From assembly GCA_023213395.1 (NCBI GenBank), contig CM041465.1:77259741-77323740 (forward strand): DNA of 64,000 nt, written 5' to 3'. The stretch comes from Cycas panzhihuaensis (Eukaryota; Cycadophyta). The notes under the pieces were generated by a model that was not told the origin of the DNA, did no database searches, and saw only the letters and a program-made list of their open reading frames with translations. The position numbers and the translations under genes were made by a program. This document shows, one piece after another, positions 34,137 through 45,500 of the stretch (its first letter is position 1; each line of letters opens with the position of its first letter).

Positions 34137-36708
34137 TGGGCCTTGCTACGGGATAACTACCTAACTGATAGGTGTAAGGGTGAGTGAGTGGTGGAATGAG
34201 AGAAGGTGGGACCTAAAAGGTGGGTAACTACCACCTTGAGAGCGCCCGTCTTGTGGGAGCGCCGAGTTCGGGATCCGCAATCGAGTATGGCTACCGCCGG
34301 GTGACCCTTCACCGCTTGAATAAGGGGTGAAGGTGCGAGGGGCAAACAGGTCGACACAGGATTAGGACCCTCCACCCTTGGGTGGCGGAAGGGGAAGAGA
34401 AGGCCTAATGGAGACAGGCCAAGGGCAATCCTACACAACCTAACCAGGTACACGAGTGATGCTGGGAGCAAGGCACTCGTGTGGTCAAGGGGAGAAGAGG
34501 AAAGGTAGGGGAGAGAAGGACTCCTACAATCTTTCCTACGAACGATAAAGATGCATGAAACAAGACAAAATAATTGCAAACAAGTACCAAACCAATTTTT
34601 CCCTTCAATCCTTCAATGTACTAATTACTACGAAAGAAATAAAAGGAAAAGAAAGGGTAGCGGAGGGGAACGAAATATGCACCTGGAGCGAAGGCGTGCG
34701 AGACGAAGTAAGCTTCTCGAGGAGCGCCCAACCACTCCGCGCGACGTACTGGATGCGAGATATTGCGGCGGACGAAGAGGGGGCTTCCTTACCTTCCCTG
34801 GAAAATCAAATACAATACCAAGAAAGAAAGGAAGCACCAACTAAGAAATGAAATAGCATGAAAACATAACACGTATGAAGGTGCTTACCGGTAGCTAGGC
34901 CCACGGGCGATGCACTCCACGCTTCCCAAGTACCTGCAAGCAATAGCTGTCTCTTTCTCTTCCCGAAGGAAGAGCACTAACATGCAACACAAAAACTCTA
35001 ACAATATATGCCTAAATAACATAAACGAGAATTTGAATATATGTGCGTTAGTACTAATCCAATAATGAAAGTATCAAAAGAAAGTGACCAAAGTAAAAGT
35101 AAACGATTGGGTAAGCCTCAGAGTGGCCTACCTCCCGCAAATGATGCCCAAACCTCCCCCCAAGAGCCACAAGGCAGCGAGGAGAAAGTCAAGAGCAAGG
35201 GCTGGAAAATGGCAGCAAAAAGGGGCAAGGAGAGGCCCAAGGGTACCCATGGCGAACCAGGATGCTATGAGGAGCAAACCGGGTGACCTGGGGAAGAAAG
35301 GTGGAGCAAGAAACCAGCGGTTGGGACTTATGAGTGATGCCCAAACCCGAGCAAAAGGTTCCAAATCAGCGCTGCAACTTGTGATAGCACTGGTTTGGGC
35401 AACCAAAGGGAGCCTTCAAACCCTTGTTTGCAAGCCAAGGATAGCACGGGGCGAGAGGGAGGTTTTGGGGGGCTAAGAGCCGCCTAGGGAGAGTGGAATA
35501 TGGTACGGAATCCACCCTGCTCCTCTCCAAAACCTATGCAACCCCTCCACACCACTGCCTTAGGCAAGAACGCAGTAAGCATAGGGAGAGTGGTATAACA
35601 GCCCCCAAAAGGGAGGATAACCAACTCTCAAGCAACAAGTAAGAGCAAACAAGCTGAAGCATGAATATCATAAGAACACGAGCATGAACAAAGAATACCT
35701 GGAGAGAAGAGGCAAGGGATTTGCCTCAGCCAAAGGACAGCGGAGAGGGGCTGATAAATCAGCCCAGATCTAAAGTAGAGCAGGTTTGAGGTCCTGCTGC
35801 AGAGGTGTGACAGGAAACACCTGCACTTGGGGCGCTTATGGACTGCCTGGGTGAGGACCAGCTGGAAACCACTTCAAAGGAGCCCTCTCCAAAGCGTTTG
35901 AGGGGCTGGGAGAATGTCTCAGCTACGCCAAAGGAGAGTCAAGGCGTATGAAGGGTGCAGTCCGATTGATGCAAAGACAGAGAAGAGAAGCAGAGCAGGA
36001 GAGTGTTTCCTTGAGAGCAATTCCAAAAGTGAGCAAAAAGATCCTTGAAAATGAGCTAAAACGGGCTTAAGTACTCAAGCAAAACCCTAAAGCGTGCGAT
36101 TAGGGCGCAGCTGGAAGAGAAATAAGCCTTGAGCCACGTGGCAGTTTCGCAATAAATGTGAAATTGCCACGGTGGATTTTAAAACAACACGAGGCAGTCG
36201 TCACGAATATTCGCGGTACCGCGAATATTCGATGCTGAAAAATCCGTGATGCAGACGCCTAGGGTTGAAAATGGGGCCCACCAACCAGTCCAGGTTGGGG
36301 GCAGACGATAGAAAAGGCTAACATAACGCTAAAACACCTACCCGGGAGCGAACAAGCCAACAAAATGGGTCCAAAGGAGCAAAAATAGGGCTCGAGTGGG
36401 GTGGCAAGTTGACCAAACTATGATGAGTCATCACACGGGCGGAGGTGGCGCAAACCTAGCGGATCCTGGAGTGAGGAGGGCAGATGCGGGAAGTAATACG
36501 GTCACCAGGGTGCCACACTCGCTGGGAGTGTGCCCCTGCTATAGTCGTCATAGGCTAGCATAGGTGTGGACGACTACGGTCGCCTACAAAGTCATACACA
36601 TGCAGTGCAAGCAAACATCCAGTAAAAGAAAGCGATGATAATGCGAGAGACATACCTGCACTTACCTGAGTCGGTGATTCCGTATCCATTCCCGGAAGCC
36701 GGGAAACA
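34137..36708 (-). repeat. 5' LTR of element B (right copy), 2572 bp
   Basis: Starts TGGGCCTTGCTACGGG and ends CCGGGAAACA, followed by the target duplication CCAGC. On the minus strand it should hold the element's promoter. It contains a perfect 28-bp palindrome at 36204-36231, which is damaged in the other LTR. Confidence 0.9.
36204..36231. repeat. Perfect 28-bp palindrome in element B's 5' LTR
   Basis: Each half is CGAATATTCGCGGT, meeting at GGTACC. In the left LTR (about 21213-21247) only parts remain (GAATATTCGCTGATCATGAATATTCCGCGGTACC in pieces). In element A the same place has GGTACC twice (19042 and 19060). Confidence 0.8.
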
Positions 36709-36713
36709 CCAGC

Positions 36714-36766
36714 TCTAAGGATGTAAAAATAGGGATTGAAGGGTTGGTAAGATCTTTTAGGGACTC
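36714..36766 (-). repeat. Element A 5' LTR, middle segment (53 bp)
   Basis: Short piece of A's LTR left between element B and the copia element. It aligns with B's LTR at about 36247-36300 (AGGGTTGAAAATGGGGCCCACC against AGGATGTAAAAATAGGGATTG). The last five bases, GACTC, are the copia target site. Confidence 0.65.
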
Positions 36767-36989
36767 TATAAAGATTTAAAATAATGGAGGAGATCTTTCA
36801 CTTTCACTTTCTTGTATTTATTCATTGAAACTTTGTCTATATATATAGTTATAAAGAAGGCACTAATGGCAACCACTCAATAAGATGATGCCACTTGTCA
36901 CTTTGTGAGAGAAATGGGGAGAGATATAAGACCCTTATAAAATATTTCAATCATGTATTATAGCCCTAGATAAAACATTACCTTTTTAC
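36767..36989 (-). repeat. 3' LTR of the copia element (left copy)
   Basis: On the plus strand it runs TATAAAGATTTAAAA to CCTTTTTAC; both ends lost a terminal base pattern by mutation (expected TG...CA). The purine tract AAGAGAAGGAG is on the minus strand directly inside (36990-37001). Confidence 0.82.
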
Positions 36990-37009
36990 TCCTTCTCTTA
37001 ATGTTTTAT

Positions 37010-38725
37010 CTATCTTAATCCCAATAGATTTCTAAAGACAATGAATTTTTCTCTACCAAGAGATTTTGTAAGAACATCAACAATTTGATTTCCTAAAGTG
37101 CAGTGTTGAAGCTTGATTTCTCTGTTCTTTACTTTTTCTCTGATGAAATGATGATATACCTTTATGTGTTTTGTTCTAGCATGTAGTACTAGATTTTTTG
37201 TCATTTTTATTGTACTTTGATTATCACAAAATATTTGAGTAGGCATTGTTTCCTCTTCTCCTAGATCCTTCAGGAGTTATTTGATCAATACTCCTTCGCA
37301 TGTTGCATTAACTGCTGACTTGTATTCTACTTCTGTTGAAGATAATGCAACAATTTTTTACTTTTAACTGCTAAAAGAGATCAATGATTTTCCTAAGAAG
37401 AAATAATATCCTGATGTTGATTTTCTATTTGTTTTATCTCCAGCCTAGTTAGATTCACATAAGCCAGTCAACTATATATTTTTTTCCTTTTCATATCTCT
37501 AACCAAGATTCATGGTTACTTTTAGATATCATAAAATTCTCTTTGCAGTATTCTAATGAGGAATTTTGGGACTCTCCATGAACCTAGAAGTTACACCAAC
37601 AACATATGAAATGTAAGGACGTGTGGCTATGAGATAAATTAAGCTTCCAACCAATTATCTATGTAGCATTGTATCAACAGGATGTGCTTCATATTCTGCA
37701 TTCAATACTAACCTAGTTTCCATTGGTGTGCTGACACTATTACAGTTTTCTATTTTAAACTTACTTAGTAAGTGTTTTACATATTTAGTCTGTGAAAGAG
37801 TAGTAAAATGATCTTTTTATTCTATTTATATTCCAAGGTAGTAATGCAGTATTCCCAGACATGTTATTTTGAAGACTTTCTAAAACTTATTTTAAATGAA
37901 TGTTATTGAATTTTTATCATCTCCAGTAATCAACATGTCATCTACAGATACCACTATGATAGAGGTCAAACCTTGATTATATTTAACATAGAGACTATGA
38001 TCTGATTTACATCAATAGAAGCCATTTTGAGTTAGATATAAGTTTAATTCAACGTACCAAGCTCTTGGTACTCGCTTGAGTCCATACAGCGTCTTTCTTA
38101 ATTTACAAACTATATTTTCTTGACTTGCTTTTATGTATCCTTTTGGCTGATACATGTACACTTATTCTTGTAGATCTCCATTTAAGAATGCACTTTTAAT
38201 GTCCATTTAATAAATCTTCCAACCTTTTTGGGAAACTAGAGCAATTACCGTTCTTACTGTATTTAACTTGGTTACTAGTGAGAATGTTTCTTCATAGTCA
38301 ATTCTACTTGTTTGTGTGTGGCATTTTGCTACCAATCTTGCCTTGCATTTCTCAACTTCTCCACTTGGTTTTTCCTTTATTTTGTATGCCCATTTGCAAT
38401 TTACAATGGGTTTATCTTTAGGGGCTGAGACCAGATCCCATGTTTTATTTCTATGTATGGCTTCAATTTTTGTATCTATTGCCGTTTTCCAATCTTGAGA
38501 GTTGCTTGCTTCTTCATAAGAACTTGGTTTGATGGAGCAAATTAAGGCTTGTGGTTTTTGAGATCTGGTTCGATGTTTAAAAATTTTCCCTTTTATTTCC
38601 TCAAGTATCTCTAGATACCATTTTAGTACTCTTTTTGAGGAACAATCTTATAATGATTTGATTTCTTCATCTTCAAAACCGCCGCCTTGTTGAGTATCTA
38701 ACTGAATGCTAGAATCACTAGTTTA
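37010..38725 (-). pseudogene. Reverse transcriptase and RNase H of the copia element
   Basis: Minus strand: WKTAIDTKIEAIHRNKTW, CKARLVAKCHTQ, MDIKSAFLNGDL, CKLRKTLYGLKRVPRAWY, the catalytic box SVDDMLITGDD (usual YVDDML) near 37945, then PYISYVVGVTSRFM, STEVEYKSAVNATCE and, for RNase H, IFCDNQSTIKM and HIKVYHHFIREKV, ending at 37010 with DVLTKSLGREKF. All copia landmarks are in order. Stops occur about every 50-100 codons. It lies downstream of integrase, as in all Ty1/copia elements. Confidence 0.88.
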
Positions 38726-40240
38726 TTATTTGTTTATAGATGTGTCCTCTGAGATGTCAATTTCTACTTCAATACTTTCAGAAGTAATACCAGATTTATC
38801 TTCCAACTGAGTAGAATAGAAATCTTGGTTGCCTACATCAGGTTCTTGAGGTATTGTGTTAATACATTCTCTCTTTTCATCAAAGATTAAATCCCTACTT
38901 ATATAAAGTTTGTCTATTTTTAGGTCGAGACATCTGTATGCTTTTGAGAAACTATTGTACCTAACCATTATGCATTCTATGCTTTTACTATCTAACTTAG
39001 TCTTTTTCTTATCAAAAATGTGAACATATACCTTGTAACCAAAGATTTTTAAATGACTTACATTGGGCTTATGCCTCATCCAAGCTTCTTCAGGTGTTGT
39101 GTTATCCAATGACTGAGTTAGACTTCTATTGATCAAATATACACCTGTGTATACATTTTCTACCCAATATTTCTTAGCTATTTCACTATTGTTCAGCATG
39201 CATCGATCCATTTCTACAATTGTTCTATTCATCCTTTCTGCAACCCCATTTGATTGATGTGTATAGGGGGTTGTAAATTGTCTATGAATTCCATGTATTT
39301 TACAAAAATGGAAGAAATCATTAGATGCAAATTCTCCACCTCTATTTGAATGAATATATTTCATTTTTTGATTGCTTTCTAATTCAGTTTCATCCTTGAA
39401 TTCTTTGAAGTAGCTAAGTGCTTCTGATCTATTAGAAAGAAAATACACCCATATTTTTCTGGAGAAATCATCAATAATAGTTAATAAGTACCTTGCTCCA
39501 TTTGTTGAAATTTGCATGAACGAACCACATAGATTAGTGTGTATCAATTCCATCTTATTTTGCGCATGTCATGTACTTTTTGAGAATGGAATCCTGCGTT
39601 GTTTTCCCATCATGCAGTCTTTACACACAAAGTAATTGAAAGAAATATCTGATAAACCATTCACCATCTTATGTTCCTTCAATTTCTCTAACCTATCATG
39701 GGAAATATAACCATACTTCAAATGCCACATTTCATTAGTATCAGTGCTAATTATAGCAAGAGATTTTACATCAAAAAGCACTTTTGTAGGGCCTTTATCA
39801 GGCAGTATAAGAGTGGAGAGAAGTTTATATAACCTATTACATTTTTCTCCTTTGGTTATCACAGTGCCATTCTTTTTCATATCAAGAATATAACAATAAC
39901 TATATTCATCGAATATTATTCTCAACTTTTTGTCACTTAACTAAGATACAAACAAAAGATTCTTCTTCATTCCTAGTACAAAAAAGACATTGCTTATATG
40001 TTAAAATTTTCCATCAATTCATATAGCAATTTGTCTTATTCCCTTTGTGTGTAAGGGAAAGTTGTCTTCTAATTCTACTGATTTATTAAGATCATAAGGT
40101 TTGATAATTTCAAACCATTCTTCAATCCCTATCATGTGATGTGAAGCTCCTAAATTTACATACTAGTTCTCGGCTACACTTATATTTACTGTTAAGGCTG
40201 CAATAAAAGCTATTTCGACTTCTTCTTTTGTTGTGTCCTT
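38726..40240 (-). pseudogene. Protease and integrase of the copia element
   Basis: The protease active site reads YVNLGASHHMIG (usual WxxDSGASxHM; the catalytic Asp is Asn here) near 40160. The pre-integrase zinc region is at 39925-39569 (MWHLKYGYISHDRLEKL and CKDCMMGKQRRIPF), and the integrase core at 39553-38726: LLTIIDDFSRKIWVYFL, IHSNRGGEFASNDF (the second Asp is Asn) and THQSNGVAERMNRTIVE with the catalytic Glu. The conserved end HLKIFGYKVYVHI follows. Asp-to-Asn changes fit G-to-A decay. Confidence 0.87.
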
Positions 40241-41159
40241 TTCTTTACTGTAATTTCTAGTCACCTACTACTTTCCCTTTTGAATTTCAGCTCATCTCTG
40301 GTAACACTGGTATGGGAAATGCCTTGGTTGTCCGCAATGATAACATACGTCAAACACTCTACAATTACTTGAAAAGTGACCTAGTTTTCCATAATTAAAA
40401 TACACTCTAGCATCTCAAGGTGGATTGTTAGTCATTCTTCCTCGTCCTCTTCCTTTAGTCCAACGTCCTCTGTAGCCAACTAGTGTTCTTCCTCGTAGCT
40501 TGGGATTAGGCTGACCTCGTCCTCTGCCTCTCAAATGAAGCTTTGTGACAAGAGTTTCTTCAATTTCTGAGTCTTCTTCATATCTCTGATTCCTTTGTTC
40601 CTGGCTTAACATATGGCTTGTTAGAGTATCAAAGGTCATAGTAGCTATTTGTCCCCCTCCTGTTAACATGTTTACCATATTATCAAAGGATTTTGGGAGT
40701 TTATTGAGTACCATATATTAATTCTGTGTCAATTACTTTGTCTCCTACTATGAGAAGAGCAATTTTGATATTGTTTAACTTAGTTATAAATTCTGAGACA
40801 GTTTAGCCCTCCTTCATCTTAAGTTTATAAAGTTCTTCTTTTAGGGCCATAATTCTTGCTTCATTCTTTCTACTAAATATAGAAGATATTATTTTTCCAA
40901 GTTTGCTTGCATTCTCTAGACCGTCAACATATACTAACATGGAGTCAAAGATTGAAAGTTTGAGAATAGAAACAACAGTATTATTTCTTTCCTCCCAATT
41001 GGTTAAGTCTACTATATTAGAGGGTTATTTTTCATCCCTAGTAGTAATTTTCCACTCATGTTTTGCTCTCAATAACCCTTCCATTTTTATTTTCCAAATG
41101 CTGAAGTTCATTTCAGTCAATTTATCATATTCAGGTAGTGATCTAGCATAGGAGGCCAT
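40241..41159 (-). pseudogene. gag of the copia element
   Basis: Start at ATG 41159 (MASYARSLPEYDKLTEMNFS, then WKIKMEGLLRAKHEW), the typical UBN2/copia gag opening. The middle has LVYVDGLENASKLG; 40714-40415 reads LNKLPKSFDNMVNMLTG and an Arg/Gly-rich stretch. Two zinc knuckles end it: a damaged FNYGKLGHFSSNC and an intact-pattern CYHCGQPRHFPYQC (40304-40345, C-x2-C-x4-H-x4-C). Interrupted by stops. Confidence 0.82.
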
Positions 41160-41867
41160 GGTTGACTTGTATGAAGACAGGAAATTAATTTTAAATGGCT
41201 GTATAGACTATTATACAATTAGGTGTACATATTTTCGTACAGAGCTCAAGTTCTACAGATGGGAGGAAAAGGGGTCTTAATTAAAAGATCTTCCAAATGG
41301 GTATCTGAATTTGGTATTAGTTTCTTAAAATACTTTCAGACTTGAGAGAAATGAATGGAGAAAGGTCCAAACCTAGCCCTAAGGGAATTTTATAAAATTG
41401 GAGAAAAGTCTTAAAAAACTGAGATGAAATCTTGATAGAATTAATTTAAAACCTTTGTTCAGCAATGAGAAGAATTTTAGATACTTTGTACCAGAGATTT
41501 ATACTAGAGTTTTGAAGAAAAAACTTGAAGAGAGGTTCCAAACCCACGCGATCTGAAATCTGCTTGAAACAGGGTAAAAATGGCTTCAAACAAAGTTGAC
41601 ACAGAAGGAAAAGATGTAGAGGAGGCCCTGATCTATAATCTGGGCGAGTTTTGTCAAATTTTGACAACCTTGAATTTTACTTTCCGTACAACAGTTATAC
41701 ATGTCTGTACAACTGTATAATTCTGTATAGCTCTAGCTTGAAATTTGCCTTGTACAAGCTAACCTCAAATGGTAGAGTCTTTTGGAAGAAATTTAATCCT
41801 AAACTTCTTCTTCCTTTAACAAAACCCTACTTTGGCTCTTTCATAGGTAGGACAACCTAATAACCTG

Positions 41868-41878
41868 CTTTGATACCA
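41868..41878 (-). other. Primer-binding site of the copia element, Met-tRNA type
   Basis: The minus strand reads TGGTATCAAAG directly after the 5' LTR, one base off the standard TGGTATCAGAG. The 0.7 kb between it and gag (41160-41867) holds no recognisable gene. Confidence 0.85.
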
Positions 41879-42102
41879 TGTAAAGATTCAAAATAATGGA
41901 AGAGATCTTTCACTCTCACTCTCTTGTATTTATTCATTGAAACTTTATCTATATATACAGTTATGAAGAAGGTATTAATGGCAACCGCTCAATAGGATGA
42001 TGCCACTTGTCACTTTGAGAGAGAAAGCTGAAGAGATATAAGACCCTTACAAAATATTTCAATCATGTACTATAGCCCTAGATAAAACATTGCCTTTTTA
42101 TA
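41879..42102 (-). repeat. 5' LTR of the copia element (right copy)
   Basis: The plus strand starts TGTAAAGATTC and ends CCTTTTTATA, followed by the target duplication GACTC. It includes TCTATATATACAG, a possible TATA region in minus-strand reading. Confidence 0.85.
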
Positions 42103-42107
42103 GACTC

Positions 42108-42520
42108 TAAGCGATGGTGGGGCTTCCCCCAGTATGTGAAAATGGTGAAGACTAAGCACCAATAATGATGTAAAAATATGTTGATGAGTAAGTGAGTTAG
42201 AACCCACCCTAAGGGCCATATGACAAGTTAGGAGTGAGTTAAGGAGGGCTGCAAAGGCTCATGAGTACCTACAAACTCTAGGAAGGTGTTTCTTGGAGTT
42301 ATGTGATGTTATAGGACCATGGTCTTGGGTCGTCATAGGCTGAAATACAATCACAGGCAAGTATTAGGCAAGAAAACCAAGAAGCATAATAAGCTATACA
42401 ACCAAATCATGCTACTGGGGCTATAAATACCATAAAGATAAACAGGACAAGGGATAAGAATGCATACTTGTACTTACCTAAGGGATGCCACTCCTACCCA
42501 TTCTCAGTGGTCGGGAAACA
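42108..42520 (-). repeat. Element A 5' LTR, outer segment
   Basis: Matches the last part of B's LTR: GTCGTCATAGGCT (42330 against 36546), AGATAAACAGG...CATACTTGTACTTACCTAAG (42433-42481 against 36640-36670) and TCGGGAAACA as the end. The base after 42520 begins flanking DNA. The target duplication would be AAAGT, but its mate is out of the window. Confidence 0.78.
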
Positions 42521-45500
42521 AAAGTCACCCAATATATGATTCTATGATTAATTCATTAAGGATGTTGTGGACCATGTAATAAATTTTTATATCTATTCTT
42601 CTACTAATCTAGTCTATCATAAATAAGCCATTTAAGAGAGATAATTGGTATATTAGGTTGTATTAGACCTTTTCCTAAAGTGTATATGAAATATATCTAA
42701 GGTAACATAAGAATGGTCATAATATAGGAAACTTTATGCTATAATCATATGTGGAGCAATAATGGACATATTCCATAAAATTATCCTTAGGATTTTGGAA
42801 TTGGCCATTACGAAACTTAGGCAAGCAAAGTTTTCCAACTAGTTTATACCTTGATAGAATGAACAAAAGTGGCATAGATTATTCTAGACTCAACTAGAGG
42901 TTTGCCTTGAAGAACTAGCCATAGTGATGATTTGGTAGGCTCATTGAAGATTTTGATTAAGTTTACTAACAAATGAAAATGAAAGAGAGGAATTAATCCT
43001 ATAAGCCTCTTGAAGAAGTAAGTGGATGTATCCATGTATGTTGATAAGAGGGAGTTGCTATATTTAGCAATATACTTACTTAACAAAAATAGTTTATAGT
43101 AAAATAATCCATAAGTTAAGGTCAAGTAGGCTCTCTATGGGTCACCATTATAGGTTTTTGCATAAGAAAAATTGTTACAAATATATTTTGATATCTATTT
43201 AGCTTTTGGATATATAAAAGTATAAAGAAATATAATAAATCTATATAAAAAACCTTAAACATAATAGAAAAAAATTCTTTTAGTAAAATAGAAAAACTTA
43301 ATGGAAGATGGCTTGAAGGAGAATTTTTGTTTGAAATGGATTCTAAAATTTAGAATCATAAGCATGGGTAGAGGAATTTTTATTATTTAAAAATCATAGT
43401 ATGAACCTAAATAAGAATGATTGATCCTATTTTATGTAGAAAATGGTTGAAAATTCATAGTTTTCTACTTATAAGTTTAAAAGGAAAAAAATTATTTTCT
43501 AAGTATCATGAGCTAAAATTAGTACTGATAACACTTACCCAATGTAAGATAAACCTTAATGAGGATTCCAAAGTAGTTAGACAATGGCTATTGTGCTTAA
43601 ATCATAAGTGAGGCTTCATTATCAAAGAGCGGATCCAAAATTTAATAGATGTAAGCTTGGTAAGTAGAACTTCTAAATAATTTTCCTCAAATTTCTTAGC
43701 ACTAAAAAATAATGAGAATATTAATATATGTATTGATAAATAGAATTTAAATGAATCCATTCTAAAGGATAACTAATCCAAAGCTTAGTAACACCTACAA
43801 TCTCAAAACACTTGACCTCAAATAATGATATGGATTGTTAATGTTAAACTATATGAAAGTAAGGATTGGCTTAGTATTGATAGTAATTTAGTATAAGGTG
43901 ATCTTAACATCAACCATGGATGGAATGTATACAAAATAATTTTTTATTATTTATATAGAATATGGAGAAAAGACAACTTATTAGGCCTAGGGAAAGTGAT
44001 AATAATGTTTATAATATTATGGAGAGTCTTGTCTAAGATTTTTATATAATATTTATAACTCTCAATGACTCTCAATAAGAAGTGGCTATTTACTAGGAAG
44101 CTAAACTACTAATTATTCATAATCACTCTTCAATGTTATAGTCATTACAAGCTATTAACATTTATAAATATGGTTTAGAACTAACCACTTAATCACTAGC
44201 CACTTATTGCTAGTTGCTAATTACTTGGATACTTGTCTCTAGTTATTAATCCTCTAATCATTGATTGATGGTCATAAGGCAAGTCACTGTTATTAATCAC
44301 TATCACATGTCTAATGCTAATCATAAGACTAATCATTATTATAGATTTAAAGCTTAGCCACAACTACTAAGAATATCTATTCTAAGTCATAATCTTCTTC
44401 ACATTGGATTTGCTTCCTTACTATGGAGTTGCCTTTTAATACTTCACACCATATTTTGTCCTTCAATGAATATTCATTATTTTAGCTATATATTTGGCCC
44501 TTGCTCCTAGATATGGGATGCTAGTCTAAGGCTTTCTACTCTTAAGAATCTTATGTGGGAGCACTATCGTTATGACCTTGTCTCTAAAAAATCTTATCAT
44601 GAACACCTTTTTATGTACTACTAAGTAATATATAATTTATCACTAGATTTCACCCTAGATCAGTTACCTTTATCTCTTATTCATTGATGGGATAATTGCT
44701 TATATGGCTAGTTATTCTTAGTATTCATTTTTAAATGGTTTCTTTGGTTGGAATCATAGCTAGATTGACATAGACAATTATTCAAAGACTACTCTTACAT
44801 TCTTATTATGGGCTCATGCCTATTAAGTAATTCTTTTAGTTTGGTTAATACTCTAATTTCCTTCTATTATACTATGTAGAAAGTTTTTATGAATTAATTA
44901 AAAAGGACTATAAAGGATTACCTGGAGTTTTATTAAGTGAACTCTTAAAAGTATGATCATAATGCATAAGGCCTTAAAGAATCTTTTTAATAGTGTGAAA
45001 AAGGCTCCATCCATCTTTAGATATTGAAATATATCATTAGAATTATGAAGGTTTATCTTGTGGGGTGGATTATACTAGGAAAGAGCATGGCCCTAGACCT
45101 AACTATAATATCATTAATAATATGCTTAAAAGACTCCTAGTAATTAGAAAGGGGCCAAGACATCCTTGGGTAAAATTTTGTTTCTATTGGCATCTTACTC
45201 ATGACTTTGACCTTTTTATGATCTTACTAACTTATTTATTTAAGAAATGTTTACACTTCATTTGGATTAAGACATATTAATAGGCCCTTGATATTATGAA
45301 AAGTTGATTACTATGTGCCTTGATATTAAATACCTTAAATTAGAAATAGGAGATATAACTTCTCATCCATAGTGGGATGGTGGATTATAATCTTGTGAGG
45401 AAACTATTAAACAAGGAAACATTATCAAGAGAGATGAATGGTGCATTATTTATCTTAAAGACTTTAAATTTAAGATATTTACTATGGATACCTAGATCAT

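Larger units (their letters stand above)
19141..36708 (-). mobile_element. Element B: younger, GC-rich relative of A, internally deleted and duplicated
   Basis: 17.57 kb between perfect target duplications CCAGC (19136-19140 and 36709-36713), with LTRs of 2578 and 2572 bp. Minus-strand order: 5' LTR (34137-36708), primer site, gag, protease, RT stub fused to the end of integrase, spacer, antisense mobile-domain gene, 3' ORF with RNase H-like part, 3' LTR (19141-21718). The last part is present twice (21573-25073 and 25074-28541). RT, RNase H and the integrase core are missing, so it would depend on proteins from another copy. CpG sites are frequent, unlike in A. Confidence 0.88.
36767..42102 (-). 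mobile_element. Complete minus-strand Ty1/copia retrotransposon in element A's LTR
   Basis: 5.34 kb between target duplications GACTC (36762-36766, 42103-42107), with LTRs of about 223 and 224 bp. Minus-strand order: LTR, Met-tRNA primer site, leader, gag, protease, integrase, RT, RNase H, purine tract, LTR. Integrase before RT defines Ty1/copia. Many stops and several shifts make it inactive. Confidence 0.92.
660..42520 (-). mobile_element. Element A: old minus-strand Ty3/gypsy (Tat-like) retrotransposon, split by four insertions
   Basis: A's own segments are 660-5523, 11826-19140, 36714-36766 and 42103-42520; the rest is inserted elements. In minus-strand order: 5' LTR (right), primer site, gag, protease, RT, RNase H, integrase, then an antisense plant-mobile-domain gene towards the 3' LTR, which is outside the window. 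The protein reading runs smoothly across the chromovirus insertion: the linker ending at 11831 joins the integrase start at 5518. All genes carry many stops. CpG is depleted where the related element B keeps it (for example B CACGCCG against A TACACCA, near 1875 and 27366), as expected from long-term methyl-cytosine loss. The right LTR ends in ACA at 42520. Confidence 0.85.
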
